Counted from the stretch's first letter, positions 38,249 to 47,219 are shown. The stretch is DNA of 64,000 nucleotides from Pseudomonadota bacterium (GCA_016711215.1 JADJTL010000002.1:682001-746000); one strand, 5' to 3'. The notes: generated by a model not told the origin, from the sequence alone. Numbers and translations are program-made.

Positions 38249-39184
38249 GTGACCGCTCGCCGCGCTGGCCGCCTGCACCGCGCCGCGGTGTTCATCGCCC
38301 TGCTGATGGTCGCGCCGGTCGTGCGCGCCGAGTCCCGGTCGCGCCCTGCCGAGGGTCCGCCGCGCTCGCGGCAGCAGCGTTCGGCGTCCTTCACCGACGC
38401 CGCCGCCCAGGAGACCTTATCCGAGCTGGCGCGGGAGTCGCGCGGCAGCACCAAAGCGGCGGTCGCGGCCTGGCTGACCTACTGGACGCCGAACTTCCGC
38501 GTGCTGCACCGCGACCGTGCTGCGGCCGAGGCGGTGGGCTTGCAGGCCGAGCAGCTGCGCGACCAGCTCCTGCACCGCTGGACCGGCGAGCGCTATCCGG
38601 CGCCGTGGCTCAAGCGCGCGGACCTCTACCTCTTCCCGACCACCGATGAGATGAACGAGATGACCGGCGGCGAGGCCAAGGCGGGGTCGACGCTCGTGCG
38701 CCCCTCGCAGCTCTATCGCGGCCGCATCCTCTCGCGGCGCGTCAACGTAGCGCAGGACGACCGACAGCTGCGCCAGGCCACCTTGCCGCATGAGATCACG
38801 CACGTGATTCTCGGTGATCTGCTCGGCGGCCAGATTCCCCTCTGGGCCAACGAAGGCGCAGCGGCCGCGGCCGAGGTGGGCGAGAAGCAGGACTACTATG
38901 GGCAGGTGCTGCGCCGGTTCTTGCTGCGCCGGCAGCCCTACCGGCTGACCGACCTGCTGGCGATGCAGAGCTATCCCGACGGGCCCTTCAACGCGCTGTT
39001 CTATGCGCAGAGCTGCTCGCTGGTGCGGCTGCTGCTGCGCCTCGGCAGCTACGCCGACTTCCTGGGCTTCGTGCGCTATGCTCGCAGCGGCGGCTACGAC
39101 GCCGCAGTGCAGCAGGTCTACGGTCTGGCCGGCCTGACGGCGCTGCAGCGCCGCTGGCTGGCGGAGCAGCGGGCGCGGCGATGA
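38249..39184 (+). CDS. Secreted HExxH metallopeptidase-like protein
   Basis: 311 residues from the GTG at 38249, which opens a signal peptide ('LHRAAVFIALLMVAPVVRA'). The catalytic zinc motif 'LPHEITHVIL' lies near residues 178-187, and 'PLWANEGAAAAAE' about 20 residues later supplies the third ligand in the W-x-x-E-G form of peptidase MA-like gluzincins. 'YWTPNFRVLHRD' near the N-terminus is also seen in this group. The substrate is unknown. Its stop overlaps the start of clpS (ATGA). Confidence 0.75.
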   Translation: MTARRAGRLHRAAVFIALLMVAPVVRAESRSRPAEGPPRSRQQRSASFTDAAAQETLSELARESRGSTKAAVAAWLTYWTPNFRVLHRDRAAAEAVGLQAEQLRDQLLHRWTGERYPAPWLKRADLYLFPTTDEMNEMTGGEAKAGSTLVRPSQLYRGRILSRRVNVAQDDRQLRQATLPHEITHVILGDLLGGQIPLWANEGAAAAAEVGEKQDYYGQVLRRFLLRRQPYRLTDLLAMQSYPDGPFNALFYAQSCSLVRLLLRLGSYADFLGFVRYARSGGYDAAVQQVYGLAGLTALQRRWLAEQRARR

Positions 39185-39504
39185 GCGCGAAGACCAAGAC
39201 GACGTCCGCTCCCGAGGGCGGGCTCGCCCTTCAAGAGCGACCGGAGGTCCGGCAGCCGCGCCTCTACCAGGTGCTGCTGCACAACGACGACTACACGACG
39301 ATGGAGTTCGTCGTCGGGTTGCTCATCGAGCACTTCCACAAGACGGAGACCGAGGCGACGCAGATCATGCTGAGCGTGCATCTGAAGGGGGTCGGGGTCT
39401 GCGGTGTCTACACCTTCGACCTCGCGGAGACCAAGGCCGCGCGAGCGACCGAGGCCGCCCGGCGCGAGGGGCATCCGTTGAAGTGCACGGTGGAACCCGA
39501 GTAG
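39181..39504 (+). CDS. clpS: ATP-dependent Clp protease adaptor ClpS
   Basis: 107-residue N-degron adaptor that hands proteins with bulky N-terminal residues to ClpAP. The substrate-pocket motif 'YQVLLHNDDYTTMEFVVGLL' is near residues 29-48, and 'HLKGVGVCGVYTFDLAETK' follows. The disordered N-terminal ~25 residues used for ClpA delivery are present. There is no clpA next to it; instead it is translationally coupled to the metallopeptidase gene. Confidence 0.94.
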   Translation: MSAKTKTTSAPEGGLALQERPEVRQPRLYQVLLHNDDYTTMEFVVGLLIEHFHKTETEATQIMLSVHLKGVGVCGVYTFDLAETKAARATEAARREGHPLKCTVEPE

Positions 39505-39547
39505 CGCGCAGCCCCTGTCGCCCTGCAGCCGCTCGAGGCCGGGGGCG

Positions 39548-41194
39548 CTAGACCTTGAGCGAGCGCACCTCGCTGGTCGGGCGACCGGCCAGGCGGGCGG
39601 CGAAGGTGGCGGCGCCGAGCACGACCGCGTCCTCTGGCTGAATTCCGCCGGCGGCAGCGACGGGGCCGATCCGCTCGACTTCGCGCTGCACGAAGGGCAG
39701 GCGGGTGACGCCCCCCGCCAGCACGATCGCCTTGAGGCGCGAGGGCAGCAGACTGGCGGCGCGGAGCCCTTCGGCGCAGGCCGCGCGCGTGCGCTCGAGG
39801 ACCGGGCGGAAGAGCCGCTCGACGGCCTCGCGCTGAACCTGCTGGCTGAGCGCATCGGTCGCGGCCGTCGGGCAGGCGCTGCTGACGTCGATCAGCGTGA
39901 CCTCGTCGGCGGAGAGTCGGCGTTTGGCGCGCTCACAGGTCTGCAGCAGCTTTTGCCAGATCAACCCGCTCGCGGGCAGCTCGATCCCACTGCGGCGCCG
40001 CAGCGTCTCGGCCACCGCCGCCGCCAGGGCGTGATCGAGCTGATCACCGCCGACGTCGGGTAGCGTCGCCGTGCCGAGCACCCGGTAGGCCGTGGCGCTC
40101 AACTCCAGCACCGTGAACTGAAACGAGCCGCCGAAGTCGTAGACGCCGACCACTTCGCTAGCCCCACGACCGAAGCCATGGGCGAGCGCGGCGGCGAGCG
40201 GCTCTGGAATCAGTGCCACCGCCTCGAGCTCGGCGCGCTGCGCGGCGTGGCGCAGGCCCTCACGCTGCGCCGGGCTGGCCATCACGGGAAACGTGAGCAC
40301 GGCGCGGCGAATCGGCTGGCCGAGCTGTTCGGCGGCGCTTCGCTGCACGTGGCCGAGCACCAGGCCACAGACCTCCGTCGCGCTCACGCGGCGCGCACCC
40401 TGCGCGTCCCCCTGCTCACCGATGATCAGCACGGCCTCGCCATCTGGGCCGGGCTCGCAGCCGTAGGGCAACGCGGCGAGCTGGGCCGCCAGCGCGCCGT
40501 CCGCGAAGGGATGACCCAAGAGCCGCTTGGCACCGGCGATTACGCGACCCGGATGGTCGAGCTGCAGGCGGTGGGCGTCCCAGCCGACGACCGACTGCCG
40601 CTCCGCGCAGCAGCCGAGGCAGACCATCGAGGGATGCTGGGTGCGGCCATGGGCATCGGGAACCGTGTAGACCGTTTCACCGGCGGTTGCGGCGACGGCG
40701 CTCAGGGCGCTGCCGAGGTCGATGCCGACGATCGCGCCAACGGCCCCCGCGGGCAGCGAGATCGCGCGACGCGGCGGTGGCGTCGGCGAGCGGTCCAGCG
40801 CCAGGGGCCGCCTCGCCGGGCCGCTCGCCGGCGGGGCGGGCGCCTGGCGCAGGCGGGCGATCTCAGCCAGCGCGGCCAGCTCGTTGTGGTAGGTCGCATC
40901 GACCTCGATGCCGATGCCTGGCTCCGCCTCGGGCGCTTGCGACCCTGCCGCGTTGACGTGGCGCACCGTCGCTTGAATCGGCACGCGACTGCCATCGGGC
41001 AGCTCGACCGCGACCTCGACGCGCGCACCGACGCTGAGCCTGCGATCCGTGCGCAGGAACATCCCGCCGCGGCTGACGTTGGTCGCCGCGAGCTGCTCAG
41101 CGCTGGCCCAGTCAGGGCAGCGAATCGTGGCGCGCCAATCGACGGGGAGCCGTGGGTCCTCGCGAAGCGCGGGTCGCGCGTGATCGTCTGGCAT
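39548..41194 (-). CDS. PilZ-Hsp70 fusion protein
   Basis: 548 residues. Residues 1-~115 form a PilZ domain with the two cyclic di-GMP-binding signatures: RxxxR in 'ALREDPRLP' and N-x-S-x-G-G in 'TNVSRGGMFLRT'. After a Pro-rich linker (~120-150) an Hsp70/actin-like ATPase begins: 'AIVGIDLGSALSAVAA' (phosphate 1), 'IPEPLAAALAHGFG', 'VGVYDFGGSFQFTVLEL' (phosphate 2) and 'AIVLAGGVTRLPFVQRE' (adenosine). No peptide-binding domain follows. The layout suggests an ATPase or filament protein switched by c-di-GMP. Convergent with clpS. Confidence 0.88.
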   Translation of the reverse strand: MPDDHARPALREDPRLPVDWRATIRCPDWASAEQLAATNVSRGGMFLRTDRRLSVGARVEVAVELPDGSRVPIQATVRHVNAAGSQAPEAEPGIGIEVDATYHNELAALAEIARLRQAPAPPASGPARRPLALDRSPTPPPRRAISLPAGAVGAIVGIDLGSALSAVAATAGETVYTVPDAHGRTQHPSMVCLGCCAERQSVVGWDAHRLQLDHPGRVIAGAKRLLGHPFADGALAAQLAALPYGCEPGPDGEAVLIIGEQGDAQGARRVSATEVCGLVLGHVQRSAAEQLGQPIRRAVLTFPVMASPAQREGLRHAAQRAELEAVALIPEPLAAALAHGFGRGASEVVGVYDFGGSFQFTVLELSATAYRVLGTATLPDVGGDQLDHALAAAVAETLRRRSGIELPASGLIWQKLLQTCERAKRRLSADEVTLIDVSSACPTAATDALSQQVQREAVERLFRPVLERTRAACAEGLRAASLLPSRLKAIVLAGGVTRLPFVQREVERIGPVAAAGGIQPEDAVVLGAATFAARLAGRPTSEVRSLKV

Positions 41195-41292
41195 CGGTGG
41201 CGGGAAGGTAGCATCCTTGCGCGCACGCCGGCCACAAGCGGCTCGCGCGCGCCAGCACGCCGCCCCGGTTCAGCAGCCCCGGGGGATGGTGA

Positions 41293-43191
41293 TCACTCGG
41301 GGGCGGGGCCCTCGAGCGCGAGATCGAAGAGCACCTCTTGAGTGTCGATCGCGACGTGCCCCTCGACGCGGAGCACCCACTCGACGTGCGGGCGGAAGGC
41401 GAAGCGGCCCTTGTTCCAGGTCAACATCACGCGGATCGCCTGCCTGAGCTGTCGATTGAGCACCTCGGTCAGCACGGCCTCGGTGACGTAGCCGAGCGCG
41501 AGCAACGTCGTCCCGATCGTGCCGCGCTCCGCCGTCCGCGGTTGGGCGCGGGCGGTCTCGAGCTGCTCGTGCGTGAGCTTCCCGTCGGCGAGCAGCAACT
41601 CGACGACGCTGCTGCAGCCCGAGGCGCGCGCGGCCAGCAGTCGCCCATCGGCCAGGCGCAATACACCGTTGCCGCAGTCGGCGTTGATCAGCAGCGCCCC
41701 CGTGCGTTTGGTCGTCCGAAAGAACTCCAGCAGCTGTAGCGCATTGAGGGTGGCGAGGTCGCCGCTGAAGACCGCTGGGTCATCCTGCGTGCGCTCGTGT
41801 CCTGCGAAGTCCGTGATCGCCGGCAGGCCGGCGGACGAGCGGGCGAACTCGAGCTCGGAGGTCTGGCTGCGGGCTGCGGCCAGCAGCGTCGCGGGCAGCA
41901 CCGGGGTCTCAGTCGTCGGCTTCGTCGTCGCGCCCTCGTCCACGGCCGGGCGCAGCCCCGCCCCCTCGCGTCGGCTCGCGCTCGCGCCGCGGGACCGCCG
42001 ACAGCCTCGCGCCGCCCAGTCGATGGTCCAGGCCTCCAGCGCGCCGACCTGCTCGGCGACCAGCGCGTCGCTCCTGCGCCGAGCCACCTGGACACAGGCT
42101 AGCGCGGCGACCGTCGCCGTATGAAGATCCCCGTCCAGCGCTTCGCTGAGCAGCGCGAGCAGGTGACGCTCGGCGGCGTCGAGGTCGCCGAGCTGGAGCA
42201 ACGTCCAGGCCAGCGCCTCGCGCAAGCGCAGCAGCTCCGGGGTGAGACCGATCAACACCTCGTATTGCTCGACGCGCGCGCGCGTCGCAGGTTGCCCGTG
42301 GAGCGCCATGTACTCGGCCGCGATGAAGGGGGGGATGGCGGCGCGGCGCGCGCGGGCCACGAGCCCCAGCCAGGTCCGCACCGTCGCGCTCGCCGGAATC
42401 GAACGCAGGCGCTTCTCCGCCTCGTCGAGGTCGCCGTTGGTCATCGCCGCGCGCGCGAGAAAGAGCGCAGGCTGGGGCCAGCGCGGGTCGGCCATCGCGG
42501 CGCGTTGGGCCGCAGCAACGCTCGCCGTATTCTCGTAGACCTCTTCCCCCTGGAGCTCTTCGGCAGCGAGGATGCGAGCCTCGACCAGCCACGCCAGCGC
42601 CATGCCGCCCCGATCGCCTTCGGCCTCGACGAGGGCCAAGGCCTGACGCAGGCGCTCGCGCGCCGCCGGCGCGCGCCCCTGCCGCGCCTCGAACTCGGCC
42701 AGGTGGCAGTCGGTCAGCGCCTGGGCGACGGGATCGAGCGCTCGCGCCAAGCGCTGCGCCTCAAGCAACGCCGGCTCGGCACGCTCTGCATCGTCGAGCT
42801 GCGCGCGCGCCAGCGCGAGGCCAAGCCGCCCCAGCCAGCGGAGGGAGGCGCTGACCTCAGGGCTGAGCGCCACGCGCTCGAGCAGGGGCAGCGCCGTCTG
42901 GACATCGCCGAGTTGGCTCGACTCGAGCGCGACCAGCAACAGCTGGAAGGCCTCGTCGAAGGGTCCGCCGAGCGGATCCGCGGGCCGTGCGCGCAGCACG
43001 ACGCCCAGCAGCGCGCCTTGTTCGCGCGCCCGCCCGGCGTCCTGCCGCGCAAAGGTCGAGCGCAGCTCGCGGTGGGCGTGCTCGAGCCACTCGGCGACCA
43101 GGCCGCGTTGCTCGGAAAGCAGCCGCTTCAGGGCCTTCTCGTCGCTCTGAACGCTGAGCAAGGCCTTTGAAAAGGTATCGACGGTCTGCAT
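41293..43191 (-). CDS. TPR-like protein with C-terminal DUF4388 domain
   Basis: 632 residues; the ATG at 43191 is preferred to one 22 codons earlier. The first ~400 residues are helical and Ala/Leu-rich with TPR-like pairs ('DVQTALPLLERVALSPEV', 'GDLDEAEKRLRSIP', 'GDLDAAERHLLALLSE'). The DUF4388 (PATAN) domain begins at about 490: 'FSGDLATLNALQLLEFFRTT', 'TGALLINADCGNGVLRLADG'. A winged-helix-like segment follows ('LLLADGKLTHEQLETARAQ'). DUF4388 proteins are signalling adaptors frequent in myxobacteria; a second one lies at 45493-46767. Confidence 0.8.
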   Translation of the reverse strand: MQTVDTFSKALLSVQSDEKALKRLLSEQRGLVAEWLEHAHRELRSTFARQDAGRAREQGALLGVVLRARPADPLGGPFDEAFQLLLVALESSQLGDVQTALPLLERVALSPEVSASLRWLGRLGLALARAQLDDAERAEPALLEAQRLARALDPVAQALTDCHLAEFEARQGRAPAARERLRQALALVEAEGDRGGMALAWLVEARILAAEELQGEEVYENTASVAAAQRAAMADPRWPQPALFLARAAMTNGDLDEAEKRLRSIPASATVRTWLGLVARARRAAIPPFIAAEYMALHGQPATRARVEQYEVLIGLTPELLRLREALAWTLLQLGDLDAAERHLLALLSEALDGDLHTATVAALACVQVARRRSDALVAEQVGALEAWTIDWAARGCRRSRGASASRREGAGLRPAVDEGATTKPTTETPVLPATLLAAARSQTSELEFARSSAGLPAITDFAGHERTQDDPAVFSGDLATLNALQLLEFFRTTKRTGALLINADCGNGVLRLADGRLLAARASGCSSVVELLLADGKLTHEQLETARAQPRTAERGTIGTTLLALGYVTEAVLTEVLNRQLRQAIRVMLTWNKGRFAFRPHVEWVLRVEGHVAIDTQEVLFDLALEGPAPE

Positions 43192-43359
43192 GGCCCCTGA
43201 CTGCCGAAGCTTGCGATCTGTGCCGGGGCGACGCGTCACGCTGAGCCGCCCCAACACTAAACTGCCGACTCCGCGCCTCTTTGTCGAGATTCTCTACCTT
43301 TTCCGCGCGTCAGTTCCCCTCGACCATCGCCGACCTCCGCCGGCCGGCGGAGGTGCCCC

Positions 43360-44778
43360 TCATCCCGTCCTCGCTGGCCGTGCCGCCGTGGCCTGTCGTA
43401 GCTCGGCGGCGATGGCGGCGGCGGCGGCCGCTGCCGCGCTGGCCTCGTAGATCGGTCGCCCGACGACCACATGAGTCGCGCCGGCCGCGACCGCCGCGGA
43501 GGGCGTGTCGACCCGAGCGTGGTCGTTTGCGCTGCCGCTGGCCAGGCGCACGCCGGGCGTGACGATCAGCAGGGCGGCCCCGCACGCTGAACGCACCGCC
43601 GCCGCCTCGGCAACGGAGCAGACGATGCCGTCGACCCCGCAGGCCTGCGCCAGGCGCGCCAGCCGCACGACCTGCGCCGCCCGCCCGTCCTCGATGCCGA
43701 TGGCGGCCAGCTCGGCGTCGGGTAGGGAGGTGAGCGCGGTCACGGCAAGGAGCCGCGGGCGCCGCAGGCCCGCGGCGGCGGCGCGATCGGCGGCCGCCAC
43801 GCAGGCCCGTAGCATCGTCGGCCCGCCGCTGGCGTGGATCGTCAGGAGCTGCACGTCGAGGCGCGCCGCGGCGCTGACATAGTTGGCCGCAGTGTTGGGG
43901 ATGTCGTGAAACTTTAGGTCGAGGAAGACCTCGAGCCCGCGCCTGCGCACGGCAGCCACCAACGCCGGACCGTGGGCGAGGAAGGCGGCGTTGAGCTTGT
44001 AGTAGCCGGCGGAGCCGGCGACAGCATCGGCGAGCCGCTCGAGCGCCGCGCGATCCTCGAGGTCGGCCGCGACGACCAGCGCCTCCGTGCGGCCCGCGTC
44101 GCGGCTCGCGGCGGCGGCCTCAGCGGCATCGGCGGCCGCGGGGACCTCGAGCTGCCAATGCTCGGGATCGTCGCGCCAGCGGAGCAGCGACGAGACGGCC
44201 GCCTCAGCGAGCTGACCGCGCGCCTGGGCTTCCTGCAAGACCTCATCGAAGGCCACCAGCGCCGCCTGTGCAAGCCCGCTGGCGCGGAAACGCTCCGCTG
44301 CTGCCGCCATGCCGTAGCTGAAGATGGCCAGGACCGCGACGACCTCGGCCCCCGCGTCTCGCAACGCCTGCGCCGCGGAGACGGAGGAGCCGCCGGTCGA
44401 GATCAGGTCCTCAATCAACACGACCCGAGCACCCGCGGCGAGCCGCCCTTCGACGCGTTTGCCCTTGCCATGCCCCTTGGCGTCGCCACGCACGTAGACC
44501 AGCGGCAGGCCGAGGCGCTCGGCGACCAGCGTCGCGTGAGGAATGCCGGCCGTCGCCGTGCCGGCGACGACGGTCGGCCGCAAGGCCTGCGCCTCGATCG
44601 CGGCGACGAAGGCCTCGGCGACCTGGCGGCGCGCCGCTGGATCGCTGATCAGGAGCCGGTTGTCGGTGTAGATCGGGCTGCGCAGGCCCGAGGCGAAGGT
44701 GAAAAACGGCGGCTGCGCTCGCAGCTCGACCGCCCGCGCTGCGAGCAGCAGCTCGGCCAGACCATTCCTGCGTGGCAC
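43360..44778 (-). CDS. pyrEF: Bifunctional orotate phosphoribosyltransferase / OMP decarboxylase (UMP synthase-like fusion)
   Basis: 472 residues from the GTG at 44778, which has the strong site AAAGGAGAT ten bases upstream; an ATG 23 codons earlier lacks this. Residues ~1-215 are PyrE with the PRPP-binding motif 'RVVLIEDLISTGGSS' and 'YVRGDAKGHGKGKRVEG'. Residues ~235-472 are PyrF with the catalytic 'DLKFHDIPNTAANYV', 'LLTIHASGGPTM' and the phosphate loop 'VVGRPIYEA'. Together they complete UMP synthesis. The order matches eukaryotic UMP synthase. It lies 31 bp after the J-like/TPR gene on the same strand. Confidence 0.93.
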   Translation of the reverse strand: MPRRNGLAELLLAARAVELRAQPPFFTFASGLRSPIYTDNRLLISDPAARRQVAEAFVAAIEAQALRPTVVAGTATAGIPHATLVAERLGLPLVYVRGDAKGHGKGKRVEGRLAAGARVVLIEDLISTGGSSVSAAQALRDAGAEVVAVLAIFSYGMAAAAERFRASGLAQAALVAFDEVLQEAQARGQLAEAAVSSLLRWRDDPEHWQLEVPAAADAAEAAAASRDAGRTEALVVAADLEDRAALERLADAVAGSAGYYKLNAAFLAHGPALVAAVRRRGLEVFLDLKFHDIPNTAANYVSAAARLDVQLLTIHASGGPTMLRACVAAADRAAAAGLRRPRLLAVTALTSLPDAELAAIGIEDGRAAQVVRLARLAQACGVDGIVCSVAEAAAVRSACGAALLIVTPGVRLASGSANDHARVDTPSAAVAAGATHVVVGRPIYEASAAAAAAAAIAAELRQATAARPARTG

Positions 44779-44809
44779 GGCAGTGGATCTCCTTTCGGCG
44801 CGTCGAGCG

Positions 44810-45493
44810 TCAGCGCTTCGCGCGGCCTTTGACCTCGCTCTGACCACGACGCTGGCGTTCGAGCGTCCGCATCTCGCGATCGATCGCCGCCCAGCGCGGC
44901 TCTTGATCCAACGCGAGCAGCAAGTGCCGTTGAGCCCGGTCGAGCTTGCGTTCCTGGCGCAGAAAGTGGCCGAGGGTCAAGTTGACCAGCGCGCTGCTCG
45001 GTTGCTGGCCGAGCAGCCGAGCAGCCAGGCGTTGGGCCTGCTCGCCGAGCTTCTTCGCCGCGCGCGCATCCGCCGCGTTGTACTTGAGCCAGGCGCTGCC
45101 GAGGGCGTACTCGACGGCCTCCGGATGCAGCGCTGCCGCGTGTTCGAAGCGCTCCAACGCCGTAGCGGTGTCATCGCGCGTCAGCGCGTCGCGGGCCTGC
45201 TGGTAGGCCTGTTCGGCCTCGAGCTGCCGCTGGCGCTCGCTGCTGTCCTGTGCGCCGCTCGGCCGCCGGATACGTGCGCCTTGCAGCAGGCGGTCACGCG
45301 CCAGGCGCGCGCGACCGCTCAGCGTATCGAGCTGCTGCTGCAGGGTCGCGCTCGCGTTGTCCGCGGCGCCAAGACCCTTGAGCTCGTCGGTGAGCTGCCG
45401 GTAGGCCTGCTCGACCTCGTCGGCGCTCGCTCCGGGCGCTATCCGCAACACCTCGTGATCCGGCCGGCCCGTGATGCGCAGAAAGAGCGCCAT
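44810..45493 (-). CDS. J-domain-like and TPR protein
   Basis: 227 residues, start overlapping the stop of the DUF4388 receiver-like gene (TGATG). The N-terminal ~60 residues resemble a degenerate J domain ('HEVLRIAPGASADEVEQAYR') without the HPD triad. A coiled-coil region ('QLEAEQAYQQARDALTRDD') and TPR-like repeats follow ('TALERFEHAAALHPEAVEYA', 'RKLDRAQRHLLLALDQEP'). It may be a scaffold working with the DUF4388 protein. Whether it touches the Hsp70-like protein at 39548 is speculation. Confidence 0.7.
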   Translation of the reverse strand: MALFLRITGRPDHEVLRIAPGASADEVEQAYRQLTDELKGLGAADNASATLQQQLDTLSGRARLARDRLLQGARIRRPSGAQDSSERQRQLEAEQAYQQARDALTRDDTATALERFEHAAALHPEAVEYALGSAWLKYNAADARAAKKLGEQAQRLAARLLGQQPSSALVNLTLGHFLRQERKLDRAQRHLLLALDQEPRWAAIDREMRTLERQRRGQSEVKGRAKR

Positions 45494-46767
45494 CAGGGCC
45501 GAGCGCGCCGGTTCCGGCGTCGCTGCCGCGGCTGGGCGTCGCCGGCCGCGGCAGCCGCGGGCATGGTGGCGCCCGGCGTCGGCCCCGCGCTGCCGTCGTC
45601 GGGCTGGCCGCCGCCCGCGCCCGGCCCACTCGAGGCGCTGATCGCCGCGTCGTGCAGCGTGACCAGCCCGAGCAGCAAGAGCACGGTCAGCACCTGCCGC
45701 GCGTGAATCCGATCGAGCTGCGCCGCGGCGCAGGCCTGGTTCACGGTGCGCTGCCCGGTCAGGCTGGTGACGAAGGCTTCTTCGCGCGCGGTCAGCCCCA
45801 GCCGGGCCCGAGACGCGTTCCAACCGTGCTGGCTCAACAGCGCGTAGCCCGCGCCGTGCGGCGCCAAGCCTGCTGCGAGCGCCTCGAGGGGGACCGTCTT
45901 CACGCCCTCGACGACGACCGACTCGAGTGCTTGGGGGAACTCGATCACCTCGGCCAGGTGGTCTTCGCCCGCGCTGAAGTCGGCGTGAAAACGCTCCCAG
46001 GCGAAGCAGGCGACGATCTTCTCGTGAACCTGCTTGGCGAGCGCCTCCATCACCTCGGCGCTGGTGAGCACCCCGAGCGCGACCAGCGCCTCGCCCAGGC
46101 GCATTTGCTCGTTCTCAACGATGTCGCTCGTGATCAGCGCGACGGCCTGCTCGAACTGCTCCCGTGTGATTTTGCCGCTGCTCAGCAGCTGTCGGCCGAG
46201 CGTTTGACCGAGGCTCCCCTCCTCGGCAAAGACCGGAATGCCCGCGCGCCAGAGGATCGTGGTTTGCACGCCGCGCGCGGTGAGGCGCAGCCGTCCCGTT
46301 TGGCGCTGGACGGCGAGCTGCAAGAGCAGGCGAGCAAAGGCGAGTGCGCCGTCGCCGCTTCCGGTGGGGCTGGCGCCGTGGCGCAGGAGCGCGTCCTCGA
46401 CCGCGGCGAGCACCTGCGGCATCGGCGCGGGTTGCAGCACGATCAGCTCGGGGCGGGCGGTCTCGTCGAGTCGCGCGAGCTCGGCCCCAGGACCACGCGC
46501 GCAGAGCGCCACCAGCGCTGGACCGGCGCCGCCACGCCGCAAGGTCGCGCAGGCCGCGACGTCGGCAGCCGCGGTCGTCGGCTCGACAATGACGACGTCG
46601 GCGCGCTCGCGCTGCGCCGTTTCACTGGCGACGGCGATGCTGGCGACCGGCAGCGCGCGATAGCCCTTGTGGGACAGGTACTCGACCAGGCGGGCGCGCG
46701 CCAGCGCATCCAGCTGATGGACGACAATCGTGTTGGCCCCGACGGCGGAGAGGTAGTCGGTGGCCAC
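45493..46767 (-). CDS. Receiver-like plus DUF4388 signalling protein
   Basis: 424 residues from a GTG. The N-terminal ~125 residues fold like a degenerate response-regulator receiver ('TIVVHQLDALARARLVEYLS', 'ADVVIVEPTTAAADVAAC') in which an acidic phosphorylation site is not obvious. A DUF4388 domain follows ('FARLLLQLAVQRQTGRLRL'), then 'LGQTLGRQLLSSGKITREQF' and a second helical segment ('RLGEALVALGVLTSAEV'). The C-terminal ~50 residues are disordered Gly/Pro/Arg-rich. Operon with the J-like/TPR gene and pyrEF. Confidence 0.8.
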   Translation of the reverse strand: MATDYLSAVGANTIVVHQLDALARARLVEYLSHKGYRALPVASIAVASETAQRERADVVIVEPTTAAADVAACATLRRGGAGPALVALCARGPGAELARLDETARPELIVLQPAPMPQVLAAVEDALLRHGASPTGSGDGALAFARLLLQLAVQRQTGRLRLTARGVQTTILWRAGIPVFAEEGSLGQTLGRQLLSSGKITREQFEQAVALITSDIVENEQMRLGEALVALGVLTSAEVMEALAKQVHEKIVACFAWERFHADFSAGEDHLAEVIEFPQALESVVVEGVKTVPLEALAAGLAPHGAGYALLSQHGWNASRARLGLTAREEAFVTSLTGQRTVNQACAAAQLDRIHARQVLTVLLLLGLVTLHDAAISASSGPGAGGGQPDDGSAGPTPGATMPAAAAAGDAQPRQRRRNRRARP

Positions 46768-46912
46768 GGCAGCGCTCCAGGGGTCGGGTCACGCAGCGTT
46801 CAGCGGCGCTGCTCGGCAACGACCATTCTAATCGATGGACCAGCGAGCTTACCATGCTCGCAATCCGTTGCCGCTCCGCGTACGCTGCCAGCGTCGTGAC
46901 CCGCTGCGGCAC

Positions 46913-46948
46913 GGCCGACCGCAGTCCCAGGGCCGACCGCAGTCCCAG
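46913..46948 (+). repeat. 18-bp direct tandem repeat in the spacer
   Basis: Two exact copies of ggccgaccgcagtcccag (46913-46930 and 46931-46948), upstream of the small membrane protein gene. Confidence 0.9.
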
Positions 46949-46999
46949 CCGAGAGCACCAGCGCCTGCGCCGCCTCGTAGCACCGGAGTGAGACTCGCC

Positions 47000-47215
47000 A
47001 TGAAAGAGCTCTTCGATCCCCAGACGCTGATCTTCGCCGCGTTGACCTGCACCGTGATCCTGATCACCCTGATCGTCCTCGCCGTGGTGACGCGCCGCGT
47101 AGGCTTCCTGATGAGCGAGGTCCAGGGCCTCCGTCGGGAGATGAAGCTGGTTGATGAGGCGTTGCAGACCGTGACCCATGCGCTCGAGCAGATGGGGCGG
47201 CAGCGCCAGCGCTGA
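47000..47215 (+). CDS. Small single-pass membrane protein with coiled-coil tail
   Basis: 71 residues starting 'MKELFDPQTLIF'. A hydrophobic helix (about 12-31, 'LTCTVILITLIVLAVV') is followed by a basic turn and an amphipathic helix ('LRREMKLVDEALQTVTHALE'). There is no recognised family. An AGTGAGA-like purine run lies upstream. It is convergent with hisD, five bases apart. Composition and layout are convincing for a real small protein, but its role is unknown. Confidence 0.6.
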   Translation: MKELFDPQTLIFAALTCTVILITLIVLAVVTRRVGFLMSEVQGLRREMKLVDEALQTVTHALEQMGRQRQR

Positions 47216-47219
47216 GCTG

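Noticed and set aside
44810..45493. A canonical DnaJ chaperone.
   Set aside because: The J-like region lacks the His-Pro-Asp triad required to stimulate Hsp70, and there is no Gly/Phe or zinc-finger region, so it is annotated only as J-domain-like.
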